Part shown: piece by piece, positions 18,399 through 26,909 of the stretch
Position numbering within the stretch: the stretch's first letter is position 1
How the letters are laid out: the number at the start of each line of letters is the position of its first letter
DNA from: Pilimelia terevasa
GTDB lineage: Bacteria; Actinomycetota; Actinomycetes; Mycobacteriales; Micromonosporaceae
Assembly (NCBI RefSeq): GCF_014647915.1
Contig: NZ_BMQC01000020.1
Span: 1-64,000, forward strand
Reading direction: 5' to 3'
DNA length: 64,000 nt
Program-made: the position numbers and the translations under genes
Notes under the pieces: generated by a model
Told to the model about the DNA's origin: nothing
Seen by the model: only the letters and a program-made list of their open reading frames with translations
Databases searched by the model: none

Positions 18399-18854
18399 AT
18401 GCCCGCAGTGACCCGCGCGCTCGTCGCGCTCCTGGCCGGCGCCGCCGGCTCCCTGGTGGCGGCGCCGGCCGGCGCCGCCACCCCGCCGATCATGATCACG
18501 AAGATCTACTACGACCCGCCCGGCGCGGACACCCCGCGCACCAACGCGCGGCTCAACCGGGAGTACATCCAGCTCAGGAGCAACCGGTCGGTGCCGACGA
18601 ACCTGTACCGCTGGTGGCTCAGGGACGCCCAGGGGCACCGGTACACGTTCGCCGGCCCGTCGGTCCTGGGCGCCGGCCGGACGGTGGTCCTGCGCACCGG
18701 CACGGGCACCAACACGAGCACGACCCGGTACTGGGGCCTGGGCAACTACGTCTGGAACAACACCGGGACCGACTCCGCGCGGCTGTACAACCCGGTGAAC
18801 GCGCTCGTCGACTCCTGCTCGTACCGCGGCGGCGGGACGTACGCCGCCTGCTGA
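18399..18854 (+). CDS. Secreted lamin-tail-like (LTD) domain protein
   Basis: 151 residues. ATG 18399 was chosen because GAGACGAGG lies upstream and it begins a signal peptide (MPAVTRALVALLAGAAG, cleavage near AGAATPP). The mature domain of about 115 residues fits the lamin tail domain: ITKIYYDPPGAD, LNREYIQLRS, NLYRWWLRDAQGHRYTFA, LGAGRTVVLRTGTG and a closing DSCSYRGGGTYAAC with two Cys. Bacterial LTDs are extracellular, Ig-fold, often attached to surface enzymes or proteins. This one stands alone. No interaction partner is evident. It follows the propeller genes and is convergent with the CCA transferase gene, only 9 bp away. Confidence 0.75.
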   Translation: MPAVTRALVALLAGAAGSLVAAPAGAATPPIMITKIYYDPPGADTPRTNARLNREYIQLRSNRSVPTNLYRWWLRDAQGHRYTFAGPSVLGAGRTVVLRTGTGTNTSTTRYWGLGNYVWNNTGTDSARLYNPVNALVDSCSYRGGGTYAAC

Positions 18855-18863
18855 CCGGCCCCG

Positions 18864-20321
18864 CTAGCCGTCCCGGCCGGCGGCCCAGGCGCGCAGCGCC
18901 TCCTCGGCCTCGTCCCGGGTCAGCGGCCCGCGCTCCAGCCGCAGCTCCTTCAAATACCGCCACGCCTGCCCGACCACCGGCCCCGGCGGCACCCCGAGCA
19001 GCTCCATGATCGCGTTGCCGTCGAGGTCGGGCCGGACCCGGGCCAGGTCCTCCTCGGCGGCGATCCGGGCGATCCGCTCCTCCAGCGCGTCGTAGTCGGC
19101 GGCCAGCGCCGCCGCCTTGCGCCGGTTCCGGGTGGTGCAGTCCGACCGGGTGAGCAGGTGCAGCCGGGAGAGCAGCGGGCCGGCGTCGGTGACGTACCGG
19201 CGCACCGCCGAGTCGGTCCACTCGCCCCGGCCGTACCCGTAGAAGCGCAGGTGCAGCGCCACCAGCCCGGTCACGTCGGCGATGACGTCCTTGGGGTACC
19301 GCATCGCCTTCATCCGCAGCCGGGTCATCCGGGCGCCGACCACCTCGTGGTGGTGGAAGCTGACCCGCCCGTCCCCGGCGACGGCCTTGGTCGCCGGCTT
19401 GCCGACGTCGTGCATGAGCGCGGCCATCCGCAGGACGAAGTCCGGCCCGGTCCCGGCCTCCAGCCGGACCGCGTTGGCCACCACGGTGAGGGTGTGCTCG
19501 TAGACGTCCTTGTGCTGGGCGTGCTCGTCGATCTCCAGCTTCAGCCCGGACAGCTCCGGCAGGAAGCGGTCGGCCAGGCCGGTGTCGGCCAGCAGCCGCA
19601 GGCCGGTCACCGGGTCGGCGCCGCGCATCAGCTTGGTGAACTCGTCGCGGATCCGCTCGGCGGTGATCCGGTCCAGGTCGGCGGCCATCGCCGCCATCGC
19701 CGCGCGCACGGCCGGGTCGACCGCGAACCGGAGCTGTGCCGCGAACCGGGCCGCGCGCAGCATCCGCAGCGGGTCGTCGCCGAACGACGACTCCGGGGTA
19801 CCGGGCGTGCGCAGCACGCGGGCGGCGAGGTCGGCCAGGCCGCCGTGCGGGTCGGTGAACTCCCGGCCGGGCACGCTGACGGCCATCGCGTTGACCGTGA
19901 AGTCCCGGCGGGCCAGGTCGTCGCGGAGGTTGTCGCCGTAGGCCACCACCGGGTTGCGGGTCACCCCGTCGTACGCCTCCGCGCGGTACGTGGTGATCTC
20001 CAGTCGCAGGCCGCGCCGGGCAACGCCGATGGTGCCGAAGTCGCGGCCCGTCTCCCAGATCGCGTCGGCCCAGCCCTGGACGATCCGCAGGGTGTCCTCG
20101 GGCCGCGCGTCGGTGCAGAAGTCGAGGTCGTCGCCGAGCCGGTCCAGCAGCGCGTCCCGGACGGATCCCCCGACCAGGTGGAGCGCGAAGCCGGCGTCGG
20201 CGAACCGCCGGCCGAGTTCGTCGGCGACGGGCGAGACCCGCAGCAGTTCGGCTACGGCGCGGTGCTGCGCCGCGGTCAGCGCGGCGGCACCGGTGGGGGT
20301 GGGTGGGTTCGCGGAGGACAT
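18864..20321 (-). CDS. pcnA: CCA tRNA nucleotidyltransferase
   Basis: 485 residues. It adds the 3' CCA to tRNAs. The class II nucleotidyltransferase head has LVGGSVRDALLDRLGDDLDF with the catalytic DxD, followed by RRDFTVNAMAV and the GDDPLRMLRAARFAAQL helix. An HD phosphohydrolase domain (MAALMHDVGKPATK) follows, as is usual in actinobacterial members, whose RNA-hydrolase step proofreads or repairs tRNA ends. ATG 20321 is followed by a short Pro-rich lead. The gene is divergent from murJ, sharing a 71-bp intergenic region. Confidence 0.95.
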   Translation of the reverse strand: MSSANPPTPTGAAALTAAQHRAVAELLRVSPVADELGRRFADAGFALHLVGGSVRDALLDRLGDDLDFCTDARPEDTLRIVQGWADAIWETGRDFGTIGVARRGLRLEITTYRAEAYDGVTRNPVVAYGDNLRDDLARRDFTVNAMAVSVPGREFTDPHGGLADLAARVLRTPGTPESSFGDDPLRMLRAARFAAQLRFAVDPAVRAAMAAMAADLDRITAERIRDEFTKLMRGADPVTGLRLLADTGLADRFLPELSGLKLEIDEHAQHKDVYEHTLTVVANAVRLEAGTGPDFVLRMAALMHDVGKPATKAVAGDGRVSFHHHEVVGARMTRLRMKAMRYPKDVIADVTGLVALHLRFYGYGRGEWTDSAVRRYVTDAGPLLSRLHLLTRSDCTTRNRRKAAALAADYDALEERIARIAAEEDLARVRPDLDGNAIMELLGVPPGPVVGQAWRYLKELRLERGPLTRDEAEEALRAWAAGRDG

Positions 20322-20392
20322 GGGTCATGCAGCCTAACGGCTCCCGGCGCGCCGTCACTAAGGTGGGCGGGACGCCCACAAGGAGGTCCCGT

Positions 20393-22075
20393 GTGACTGG
20401 CCGCGTGTACCGCAGTTCCCGCTCCGGCGGCGGCGACCAGCCCGACCCGCCGGCGCCCCCGGCCGGGGCCGGCGTGGCCGGGCACAGCGCGACCATGGCC
20501 GTCCTCAGCCTGGTCTCGCGCGGCACGGGCTTCCTGCGGACCGCGGCCGTGGTGGCGGCCGTCGGCGCGCTCACCGTCGGCGACGCGTACGGCACCGCCC
20601 AGTTCTTCCCCGCGATGATCTACGAGTTCCTGCTCGGCGGCATCCTGTCCAGCGTGCTGGTGCCGGTGCTGGTCCGGCGGCGCCGGGCCGACGCGGACGG
20701 CGGGCAGGAGTACGCCCAGCGGCTGCTGTCGCTCGCGGTGCTCGCGCTGGGCGCGGCGACGGTGCTGGCGGTGGTGGCCGCGCCGCTGCTGACGGCGGTG
20801 TTCGCGGGCGCGGGCAGCGGCGAGCAGTTCCGCCGCGTGGTGACGCTGCTGTCGTACCTGATGCTGCCGATGATGTTCTTCTCCGGGCTGTCGGCGCTGT
20901 TCACGGCGATCCTCAACACCCGCGGCCACTTCGCCGCCCCGACGTGGGCGCCGATCCTCAACAACCTGGTCGTGATCGTGACGGCCGGCCTGTTCTACGC
21001 CGCGTACGGGCCCGGGCGGCCGGAGCTGACCGACATGTCGGCCGGCCCGGTGCTGCTGCTCGGCGGCGGCACGCTGCTGGGCGTCGCCGTGCAGGCCGCC
21101 GGCATGTGGCCGGCGCTGCGCCGGGTGGGCTTCGGCTGGCGGTGGCGGGGCGAGTTCCGCAAGCTGGAGCTGTCCGAGCTGGGGCGGCTCGGCGCCTGGA
21201 TGTTCTGCTACGTCGCGGTGAGCCAGGTCGGGGTGCTGGTCCTGCTGCGGCTGCTCAACAGCGCGGCCAGCGAGCCGGGCGGCGCGGCCGGCGTGATGAT
21301 CTACAACAACGCCTACCTGCTGATGATGATGGCCCACGGCATCGTGGCGGTCTCGCTCATCACGGCGCTGCTGCCGCGGATGAGCGCCGCGGCGGCGGAC
21401 TTCCGCCTCACCGACCTCGCCGCCGACCTGTCCCGCGGCGTCCGCACCGCGACCGCCGTGCTCGCCCCGGTCGTGGTCGTCTTCGGCGTGCTCGCGCTGC
21501 CGATCGCGGTGACCCTGTTCGAGCACGGCGCGGTCGAGGCGGCGGAGTCGCGCCGGCTCGCCGACGTCCTAGTGGTCGCCGCGGTGGCGCTGATCCCGTT
21601 CGCGCTGAGCCAGTTGTTCACCTTCGCCTTCTACGCGCTGCCCGACACCCGCACGCCCGCGCTGGTCAACATTCCGGTCGTCGCGCTGCGGGTGCTCGTC
21701 CAGGTGGCGCTGTTCTACGCGCTGGGCAGCGCGCTGACGGCGGTCGGCGTGATGGTCGGCAACGCCGTGTCCTACGTCGCCGCGGCGGTGGTCTCGGCGA
21801 CCCTCCTGCGCGGACGGATCGGTCGGATCGGACTGCGCGGCATCGTCACGACCTTTGCCAAGATCACGGTCGCCGCGGGCGGGGCGGGGCTCGCCGGCTG
21901 GCTCGTCACCGGCCTGCTCCCGGGTGGGGAGAATCTCAGCGGCGGCCAGGCGGTGAGCCATTTGGCGCTCGGCGGCGTGGTAATAGGTGGCGCGTACCTG
22001 GGGCTGGCCCGGTTGCTGCGGCTGCGGGAGATCGACGAAGTGCTCGGTCTGGTGGTCCGAAAGCTGCGACGATAG
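20393..22075 (+). CDS. murJ: Lipid II flippase MurJ (MviN)
   Basis: 560 residues from GTG 20393, with AGGAGG at 20381-20386. It flips lipid II across the membrane for peptidoglycan synthesis. The protein is a MATE-like integral membrane protein with about 14 helices. Family landmarks include SLVSRGTGFLRTAAVV at the N-terminus and the PTWAPILNNLVVI stretch in the middle. Unlike mycobacterial MviN, which carries a pseudokinase and an extracellular domain at its C-terminus, this one ends after the last helices. The missing domains are encoded by the separate next gene. Confidence 0.93.
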   Translation: MTGRVYRSSRSGGGDQPDPPAPPAGAGVAGHSATMAVLSLVSRGTGFLRTAAVVAAVGALTVGDAYGTAQFFPAMIYEFLLGGILSSVLVPVLVRRRRADADGGQEYAQRLLSLAVLALGAATVLAVVAAPLLTAVFAGAGSGEQFRRVVTLLSYLMLPMMFFSGLSALFTAILNTRGHFAAPTWAPILNNLVVIVTAGLFYAAYGPGRPELTDMSAGPVLLLGGGTLLGVAVQAAGMWPALRRVGFGWRWRGEFRKLELSELGRLGAWMFCYVAVSQVGVLVLLRLLNSAASEPGGAAGVMIYNNAYLLMMMAHGIVAVSLITALLPRMSAAAADFRLTDLAADLSRGVRTATAVLAPVVVVFGVLALPIAVTLFEHGAVEAAESRRLADVLVVAAVALIPFALSQLFTFAFYALPDTRTPALVNIPVVALRVLVQVALFYALGSALTAVGVMVGNAVSYVAAAVVSATLLRGRIGRIGLRGIVTTFAKITVAAGGAGLAGWLVTGLLPGGENLSGGQAVSHLALGGVVIGGAYLGLARLLRLREIDEVLGLVVRKLRR

Positions 22076-22218
22076 GGTCCAGCCGCCCCGACGACATGTC
22101 GGAGGTCTACCCCTGACGGGTATCGTGCGGTGCATGGCGTCGGGTGGACCGGCGACACGGGCGGGAGTGGCCACGCCGGCGGCCGGAGCCGGCGACACGA
22201 CGGCCCCGAGGAGGACGG

Positions 22219-23736
22219 GTGACGCAGGTCGAGCAGGACCGCGGTGCCGACGAGGTGCTGGCGGACGCCCCGGCGCAGGACGCGCCCCGGGTGGGCGACC
22301 TGCTCGCCGACCGCTACGAACTGGCCGCCCACATCAGCGAGGACGCCGTCGGCCGCCAGGTGTGGCGCGGCATCGACGTCATCCTGCGCCGCCCCGTGGC
22401 GGTGGTGCTGCGGTACCCCGGCGGTGCGCTGGCGGCCGAGATGCTCAAGGCCGCCGTCGCCGCGAGCCGCGTCGTGCACCCCAACCTCGTCGGCGTGTAC
22501 GACGCCGTGGACGAGGCAGCCCGGGCGTTCGTCGTCCGGGAGTGGGTCGAGGGCGCGTCGCTGCGCGAGACCCTGGCGGCCGAGGGTCCACTGGACCCGG
22601 CCCGGGCCACGACCATCGCGCACGCCGTCGCCGCGGCGGTGGCGGCGGTGCACGCCACCGGCATGCTGCATGGCAACATCCACCCCGGCACGGTCCTCAT
22701 CGCGCAGGACGGCCGGGTGGTCCTCGCCGACGCGCGCGCCGACCGCGACACGACCGCGGGGACCGACGTCCGCTGCGTCGGCGCGGTGCTGTACTTCGCG
22801 CTGACCGGCCACTGGCCCGCCGCCGAGGTCCCGGCCGCGCCGGGGGTGCCCGACGCGGTCCGCGACTCCGCCGGCCACGCGGTGGCCCCGCGGCAGATGC
22901 GGGCCGGGGTGCCCGACCACCTCGACGCGTTCGCCGCCGACCTGATCGACCCGCGCCACGAGCCGCCGCCGGCCGACCTGGTGGCGGGCGACCTGGCCCA
23001 CTTCGACAGCGCGGCGACCGACGCCTTCCTCGACGAGCCGAGCCCGGTCCGGTTCGGCGACGAGGCGCTCGGCCTGCGGCGGCGGGGCGGGCGGACCCCG
23101 TTCGCCAAGCTCGCCGTGGGCATCGCGGCGCTGCTGGTACTCGCCGTGGCCGGCACCTACATCGGGGTCCGGCTGATGGCCGGCGGCACACCCGGCGACG
23201 CCGCGTCCGGCGGCCCCGCGGGCGGCCCGGCGCCGTCGGCGTCGGCCGGGGCGGCCCTCGACCCCCGGCCGATCCCGCTCAGCGGCGCCCAGGTCCGCAT
23301 CGTCGACCCCGGCGGCACCCGCAGCGAACTGGAGGACGCCGACCGCACCGTGGACGGCCGGTCCAGCACGGCGTGGGAGACCGAGCGGTACACCTCGCCG
23401 CTGACCGCCGTGAAGCCCGGGATGGGCATCCTCATCGACCTCGGCGGCCCGCGCCGGGTCAGCTCGGTGCGCGCCGAGTTCGCCACGGCCGGCGCGGCGG
23501 TCAGCCTGCGCCACGGCGAGCGCGACCCGGGGCCCGGCGTGTCCGGCGACCGCGAGGTCCTGGCGTCGTACCGGAACCTCACCCGGGCAGTCACCACCAG
23601 CGGGACCTGGGCATACGGCGGATTCGACCCCAACGCGACGTACCGTTACCTCATGCTCTGGTTCACCGCGCTGCCCGCCGACGGCACGGGCGGCTACCAG
23701 CTCGCCGTACAGGAGATCACGGTCGAGGGCCCGTGA
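22219..23736 (+). CDS. Membrane pseudokinase with discoidin-like exterior domain
   Basis: 505 residues from GTG 22219. Residues about 25-270 have a protein-kinase fold (LLADRYELAAHISE, VVHPNLVGVYDAVDE, VREWVEGASLRETL), but the catalytic loop reads HGNIHPGT in place of HRDLKPEN and the DFG site reads ADA, so it is very probably inactive. One membrane helix (about 295-320, KLAVGIAALLVLAVAGTYIG) leads to an extracellular domain (about 350-505) with galactose-binding/discoidin features (DRTVDGRSSTAWETE, IDLGGPRRVSSV). In mycobacteria the equivalent pseudokinase is fused to MurJ and binds the FHA protein FhaA when phosphorylated. Here it is a separate gene directly after murJ and likely regulates the flippase. 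Confidence 0.85.
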   Translation: MTQVEQDRGADEVLADAPAQDAPRVGDLLADRYELAAHISEDAVGRQVWRGIDVILRRPVAVVLRYPGGALAAEMLKAAVAASRVVHPNLVGVYDAVDEAARAFVVREWVEGASLRETLAAEGPLDPARATTIAHAVAAAVAAVHATGMLHGNIHPGTVLIAQDGRVVLADARADRDTTAGTDVRCVGAVLYFALTGHWPAAEVPAAPGVPDAVRDSAGHAVAPRQMRAGVPDHLDAFAADLIDPRHEPPPADLVAGDLAHFDSAATDAFLDEPSPVRFGDEALGLRRRGGRTPFAKLAVGIAALLVLAVAGTYIGVRLMAGGTPGDAASGGPAGGPAPSASAGAALDPRPIPLSGAQVRIVDPGGTRSELEDADRTVDGRSSTAWETERYTSPLTAVKPGMGILIDLGGPRRVSSVRAEFATAGAAVSLRHGERDPGPGVSGDREVLASYRNLTRAVTTSGTWAYGGFDPNATYRYLMLWFTALPADGTGGYQLAVQEITVEGP

Positions 23737-24329
23737 CCGCGCCGGACACCAGCGACCTCGATCTGCTGCGCGCCCACGTGGCGGGCGACCCGTACGCGTT
23801 CGCCACCCTGTTCCACCGCCACCGGGACCGGCTCTGGGCGGCGGCGATCCGCACCCTGCGCGACCGGGACGAGGCCGAGGACGCCCTCCAGGACGCGCTG
23901 CTGTCCGCCCACCGGGCCGCCCCGCGGTTCCGCGGCGACTCGGCGGTCACCACCTGGCTCCACCGCATCGTGGTCAACGCCTGCCTCGACCGCATCAGGC
24001 GCCGCAAGGCCCACCCGACGGTGGCGCTCGGCGACGGCAGCCACGACGACGACGCACCCAGCGCGCCGGAGCCGGTGGCGCCGGCCCCGGACCACGACAC
24101 CCGGCTCGTCATCTGGCAGGCGCTGGGCCAGCTCCCGCCCGAGCAGCGGGCCGCGCTCGTCATGGTGGACGTGCACGGGTACGCCGTCGCCGAGACCGCG
24201 ACGATGCTCGGCATCGCCGAGGGGACCGTCAAGAGCCGCTGCGCGCGGGGGCGCGCGAGGCTCGCCGTGATTCTGGGCCACCTCCGCCAAGAATCCACAC
24301 CGATCGATGGGAACCCAGGCCGTACCTGA
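23733..24329 (+). CDS. sigM: ECF sigma factor, SigM-like
   Basis: 198 residues from GTG 23733, overlapping the pseudokinase stop by four bases (GTGA). ECF sigma-70 architecture: region 2 (DPYAFATLFHRHRDRLWAAA, DRDEAEDALQDALLSAHRA, then WLHRIVVNACLDRIRRR) and region 4 (LGQLPPEQRAALVMVDVHGY, ETATMLGIAEGTVKSRCARG). Position between the murJ/pseudokinase pair and an anti-sigma/thioredoxin cluster matches actinobacterial sigM. It probably directs envelope or redox stress genes. Release by the downstream anti-sigma factor is inferred from context. Confidence 0.92.
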   Translation: MTAPDTSDLDLLRAHVAGDPYAFATLFHRHRDRLWAAAIRTLRDRDEAEDALQDALLSAHRAAPRFRGDSAVTTWLHRIVVNACLDRIRRRKAHPTVALGDGSHDDDAPSAPEPVAPAPDHDTRLVIWQALGQLPPEQRAALVMVDVHGYAVAETATMLGIAEGTVKSRCARGRARLAVILGHLRQESTPIDGNPGRT

Positions 24330-24398
24330 GGCGTCGGACCCAGTACAGGAGCGGAGGGCGGCGGTCATCGCCGCACGATTCGCGGACCAGGAGGGCAC

Positions 24399-25289
24399 GT
24401 GACCGGGATGTTCGACGCAGGTGGCACGCGGGACGCGGGTGCCGAGCTGACACCTGCCCAGCGAGATCTGCTCGCCGACTATGTCGGCGGCGCGCTGGCG
24501 GACACCCCGGTCGAGGCCGACGTCGCGCAGTGGGTGGCTGCCGACCCGGCATGGCGACGGGCGCACGACGCGCTCGTCGTCGCCTCCTCGGCCGTGAGCG
24601 CGGATCTGCGCTCCTGGGCACAGGCGCCGGTGCCGATGCCCGACGACGTCGCCGCGCGGTTGGCAACCGTGCTGCGCATCGAGGGCATCGGCCCGGCGCC
24701 TATCGACCTGGCCCCCGGCACGCCGGCCACCGCCGTCCCCACGGTGGCCGCGGCCGGGGCGCACCGCTCGCCGCCGCGCCGCTGGCTGCCGCGCTTCGCG
24801 CTCGCCGCGGGGGTGCTCGCCGTCGCCGGCATCGGCGTGACGGTCGCCTCCGACCTCGGCGGTACGCCGCCGGAGGACACGCGGACGACCGCCGGGACGC
24901 CGCTGTCCACGACCACCGCCGAGACCTTCAACCGGTCCGGCGAGACGATGCCGCCGGTGCGGGTCAGCGGCGTGGCCTACGAGGGCGGGACCCTCGGCAC
25001 GGCGGCGGGGGTCACCCTCGACTCGACCGCGGCCGACCTGACGCGCGCCCCCGCGGGGCTGGGCCGGCTGACCGGGGCGGCGGCCCTGACCGCGTGCCTG
25101 GAGGCGCTGCGCAGCGCCCAGCCGGAGATCGCCCGGATCACGCTGGTCGACTACGCGACGTTCGAGCGGACCCCCGCGCTGGTGGTGCTGAGCGACAACC
25201 GCGGCGGCGGCCGGTCGGTGACGGCGGTCGGGGCCGACTGCGGCCGGGTGGCCGGTGCGCAGGTGCTCCGGCGGGTCGCCGCGCGCTGA
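24399..25289 (+). CDS. Membrane anti-sigma factor for SigM
   Basis: 296 residues from GTG 24399, preceded by GGAGGG. The N-terminal about 90 residues (LLADYVGGALADTPVEADVA, AWRRAHDALVVASSAVSADL) form a helical, anti-sigma-like cytoplasmic domain with no HCxxC zinc motif. One membrane helix (about 133-155, FALAAGVLAVAGIGVTVASD) follows, then an extracytoplasmic domain of about 140 residues. This matches the position and topology of RsmA-type anti-sigma factors next to sigM. The outside domain could sense an envelope signal, but the signal is not known. Confidence 0.8.
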   Translation: MTGMFDAGGTRDAGAELTPAQRDLLADYVGGALADTPVEADVAQWVAADPAWRRAHDALVVASSAVSADLRSWAQAPVPMPDDVAARLATVLRIEGIGPAPIDLAPGTPATAVPTVAAAGAHRSPPRRWLPRFALAAGVLAVAGIGVTVASDLGGTPPEDTRTTAGTPLSTTTAETFNRSGETMPPVRVSGVAYEGGTLGTAAGVTLDSTAADLTRAPAGLGRLTGAAALTACLEALRSAQPEIARITLVDYATFERTPALVVLSDNRGGGRSVTAVGADCGRVAGAQVLRRVAAR

Positions 25290-25445
25290 CGCGCCGATAC
25301 CGACCGTGACGTCGCCCACCAGGCGAATCGCCGGGAATGCGGATCCGTACCATGTCGTTGGTCCATACGCGCCGGTCTCGTCACGCCCTCCCCGGCGGCC
25401 CCCGGCGCGGTCGCGTACCCACCACAGACCCCAGGGGAGTCGGCG

Positions 25446-26375
25446 TTGTCCGAGATTCGTGAACTGATCATTGTGGGCTCCGGCCCGGCGGGATACACCG
25501 CGGCGGTCTACGCCGCCCGCGCCAACCTCCGGCCCCTGGTGATCGAGGGTGTCCAGTCCGGCGGCGCCCTGATGACCACCACCGAGGTGGAGAACTTCCC
25601 CGGCTTCCCCGACGGGATCATGGGCCCCGACCTGATGGAGGCCCAGCGCCGGCAGGCCGAGCGCTTCGGTGCCGAGTACGTCACCGACGACGCGACGGCC
25701 GTCGACCTGGCCGGCGACGTCAAGACCGTGACCGTCGGCGACGACGTGTACCGCGCCCGCGCCGTCATCCTGGCCACCGGCTCGGCGTGGCGCCCGATGG
25801 GCGTACCGGGCGAGCAGGAGCTGCTCGGGCACGGCGTCTCCTCCTGCGCCACCTGCGACGGCTTCTTCTTCCGCGACCAGCACATCGCGGTCGTCGGCGG
25901 CGGCGACTCGGCGATGGAGGAGGCGACCTTCCTGACGAAGTTCGCCGCCACCGTGACGATCGTGCACCGCCGCGACGAGTTCCGCGCCAGCAAGATCATG
26001 GCCGAGCGGGCGCTGAAGAACGACAAGATCACCGTCGCCTGGAACAGCGTCGTCGAGGAGGTGCTCGGCGCCGACGGCAAGGTCGTCGGCGCCCGCCTGC
26101 GCGACACCACCACGGGCGCCACCCGCGTCCTGGACGTCACCGGCGTGTTCGTGGCGATCGGCCACGTCCCGCGCAGCGAGCTGTTCCGCGGCCAGGTGGA
26201 GATGGACGCCGAGGGGTACGTCCAGGTGGCCGCCCCGAGCACCCGGACCAACGTCACCGGCGTCTTCGCGGCCGGCGACGTGGTCGACCACACGTACCGC
26301 CAGGCGATCACCGCCGCGGGCACCGGCTGCGCCGCCGCCCTGGACGCCGAGCGCTACCTGGCCACCCTGGGCTGA
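25446..26375 (+). CDS. trxB: Thioredoxin-disulfide reductase
   Basis: 309 residues from TTG 25446, with GGGGAG upstream. It reduces thioredoxin with NADPH. The FAD-binding [18 protein letters not shown], the redox pair in [10 protein letters not shown] (about 135-138), the NADPH-binding [12 protein letters not shown] and the C-terminal [15 protein letters not shown] are all present. It is followed 54 bp later by trxA. The sigM-trxB-trxA order is conserved in actinomycetes and suggests that the sigma factor responds to or controls thiol stress. Confidence 0.96.
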   Translation: MSEIRELIIVGSGPAGYTAAVYAARANLRPLVIEGVQSGGALMTTTEVENFPGFPDGIMGPDLMEAQRRQAERFGAEYVTDDATAVDLAGDVKTVTVGDDVYRARAVILATGSAWRPMGVPGEQELLGHGVSSCATCDGFFFRDQHIAVVGGGDSAMEEATFLTKFAATVTIVHRRDEFRASKIMAERALKNDKITVAWNSVVEEVLGADGKVVGARLRDTTTGATRVLDVTGVFVAIGHVPRSELFRGQVEMDAEGYVQVAAPSTRTNVTGVFAAGDVVDHTYRQAITAAGTGCAAALDAERYLATLG

Positions 26376-26429
26376 GCCCGCACCCGAAAAACCGTGGGGC
26401 GACACCGCCCCGCACGAGGAGGTAGTTCC

Positions 26430-26753
26430 GTGGGATCTATGAAGGCGGTCACCGACGCCACGTTCGTCGCCGACGTCCTCCAGGCCGACACGCCGGTGCT
26501 GGTCGACTTCTGGGCGGACTGGTGCGCGCCGTGCAAGAAGGTCGCCCCGGTACTCGACGAGATCGCCGGCGAGATGGGGGACCGGGTCCGCATCGTCAAG
26601 CTGAACATCGACGAGAACCCGGAGACCGCCCGCGCCTACCGGATCATGTCGGTGCCGACGCTGACCGTCTTCAAGGGCGGCTCGCCGGTCCAGTCCGTGG
26701 CGGGCGCGAAGCCGAAGGGCGACCTGATCAAGCTCATCGAGTCCGCGCTCTGA
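26430..26753 (+). CDS. trxA: Thioredoxin
   Basis: 107 residues. GTG 26430 is preferred because AGGAGGT (26417-26423) is six bases upstream; ATG 26439 is possible. The active site is WCAPCKK with Cys 32 and 35, in the usual FWADWCAPCKKVAP context, and the cis-proline loop is SVPTLTVFKGG. It is the electron donor reduced by the adjacent TrxB, acting in the cytoplasm on ribonucleotide reductase and other disulfides. Confidence 0.96.
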   Translation: MGSMKAVTDATFVADVLQADTPVLVDFWADWCAPCKKVAPVLDEIAGEMGDRVRIVKLNIDENPETARAYRIMSVPTLTVFKGGSPVQSVAGAKPKGDLIKLIESAL

Positions 26754-26773
26754 CCCGTACCCCGACCGCGTCC

Positions 26774-26817
26774 GTCAGCCGCGGTGGCCCCGGTTCCCGG
26801 TGGTCACCGCGGCTGAC
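26774..26817 (+). terminator. 13-bp hairpin after trxA
   Basis: Perfect arms GTCAGCCGCGGTG (26774-26786) and its complement (26805-26817) with an 18-base loop, starting 20 bases after the trxA stop. Confidence 0.75.
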
Positions 26818-26909
26818 GTCGTTCGCGGTAGTCCCGGCTCTCCAGAGGTACGCTTCGGACATAGCGGAGGACAAGGACGTAACCCGTCCGTACAGGAGGT
26901 GACGCCCCC

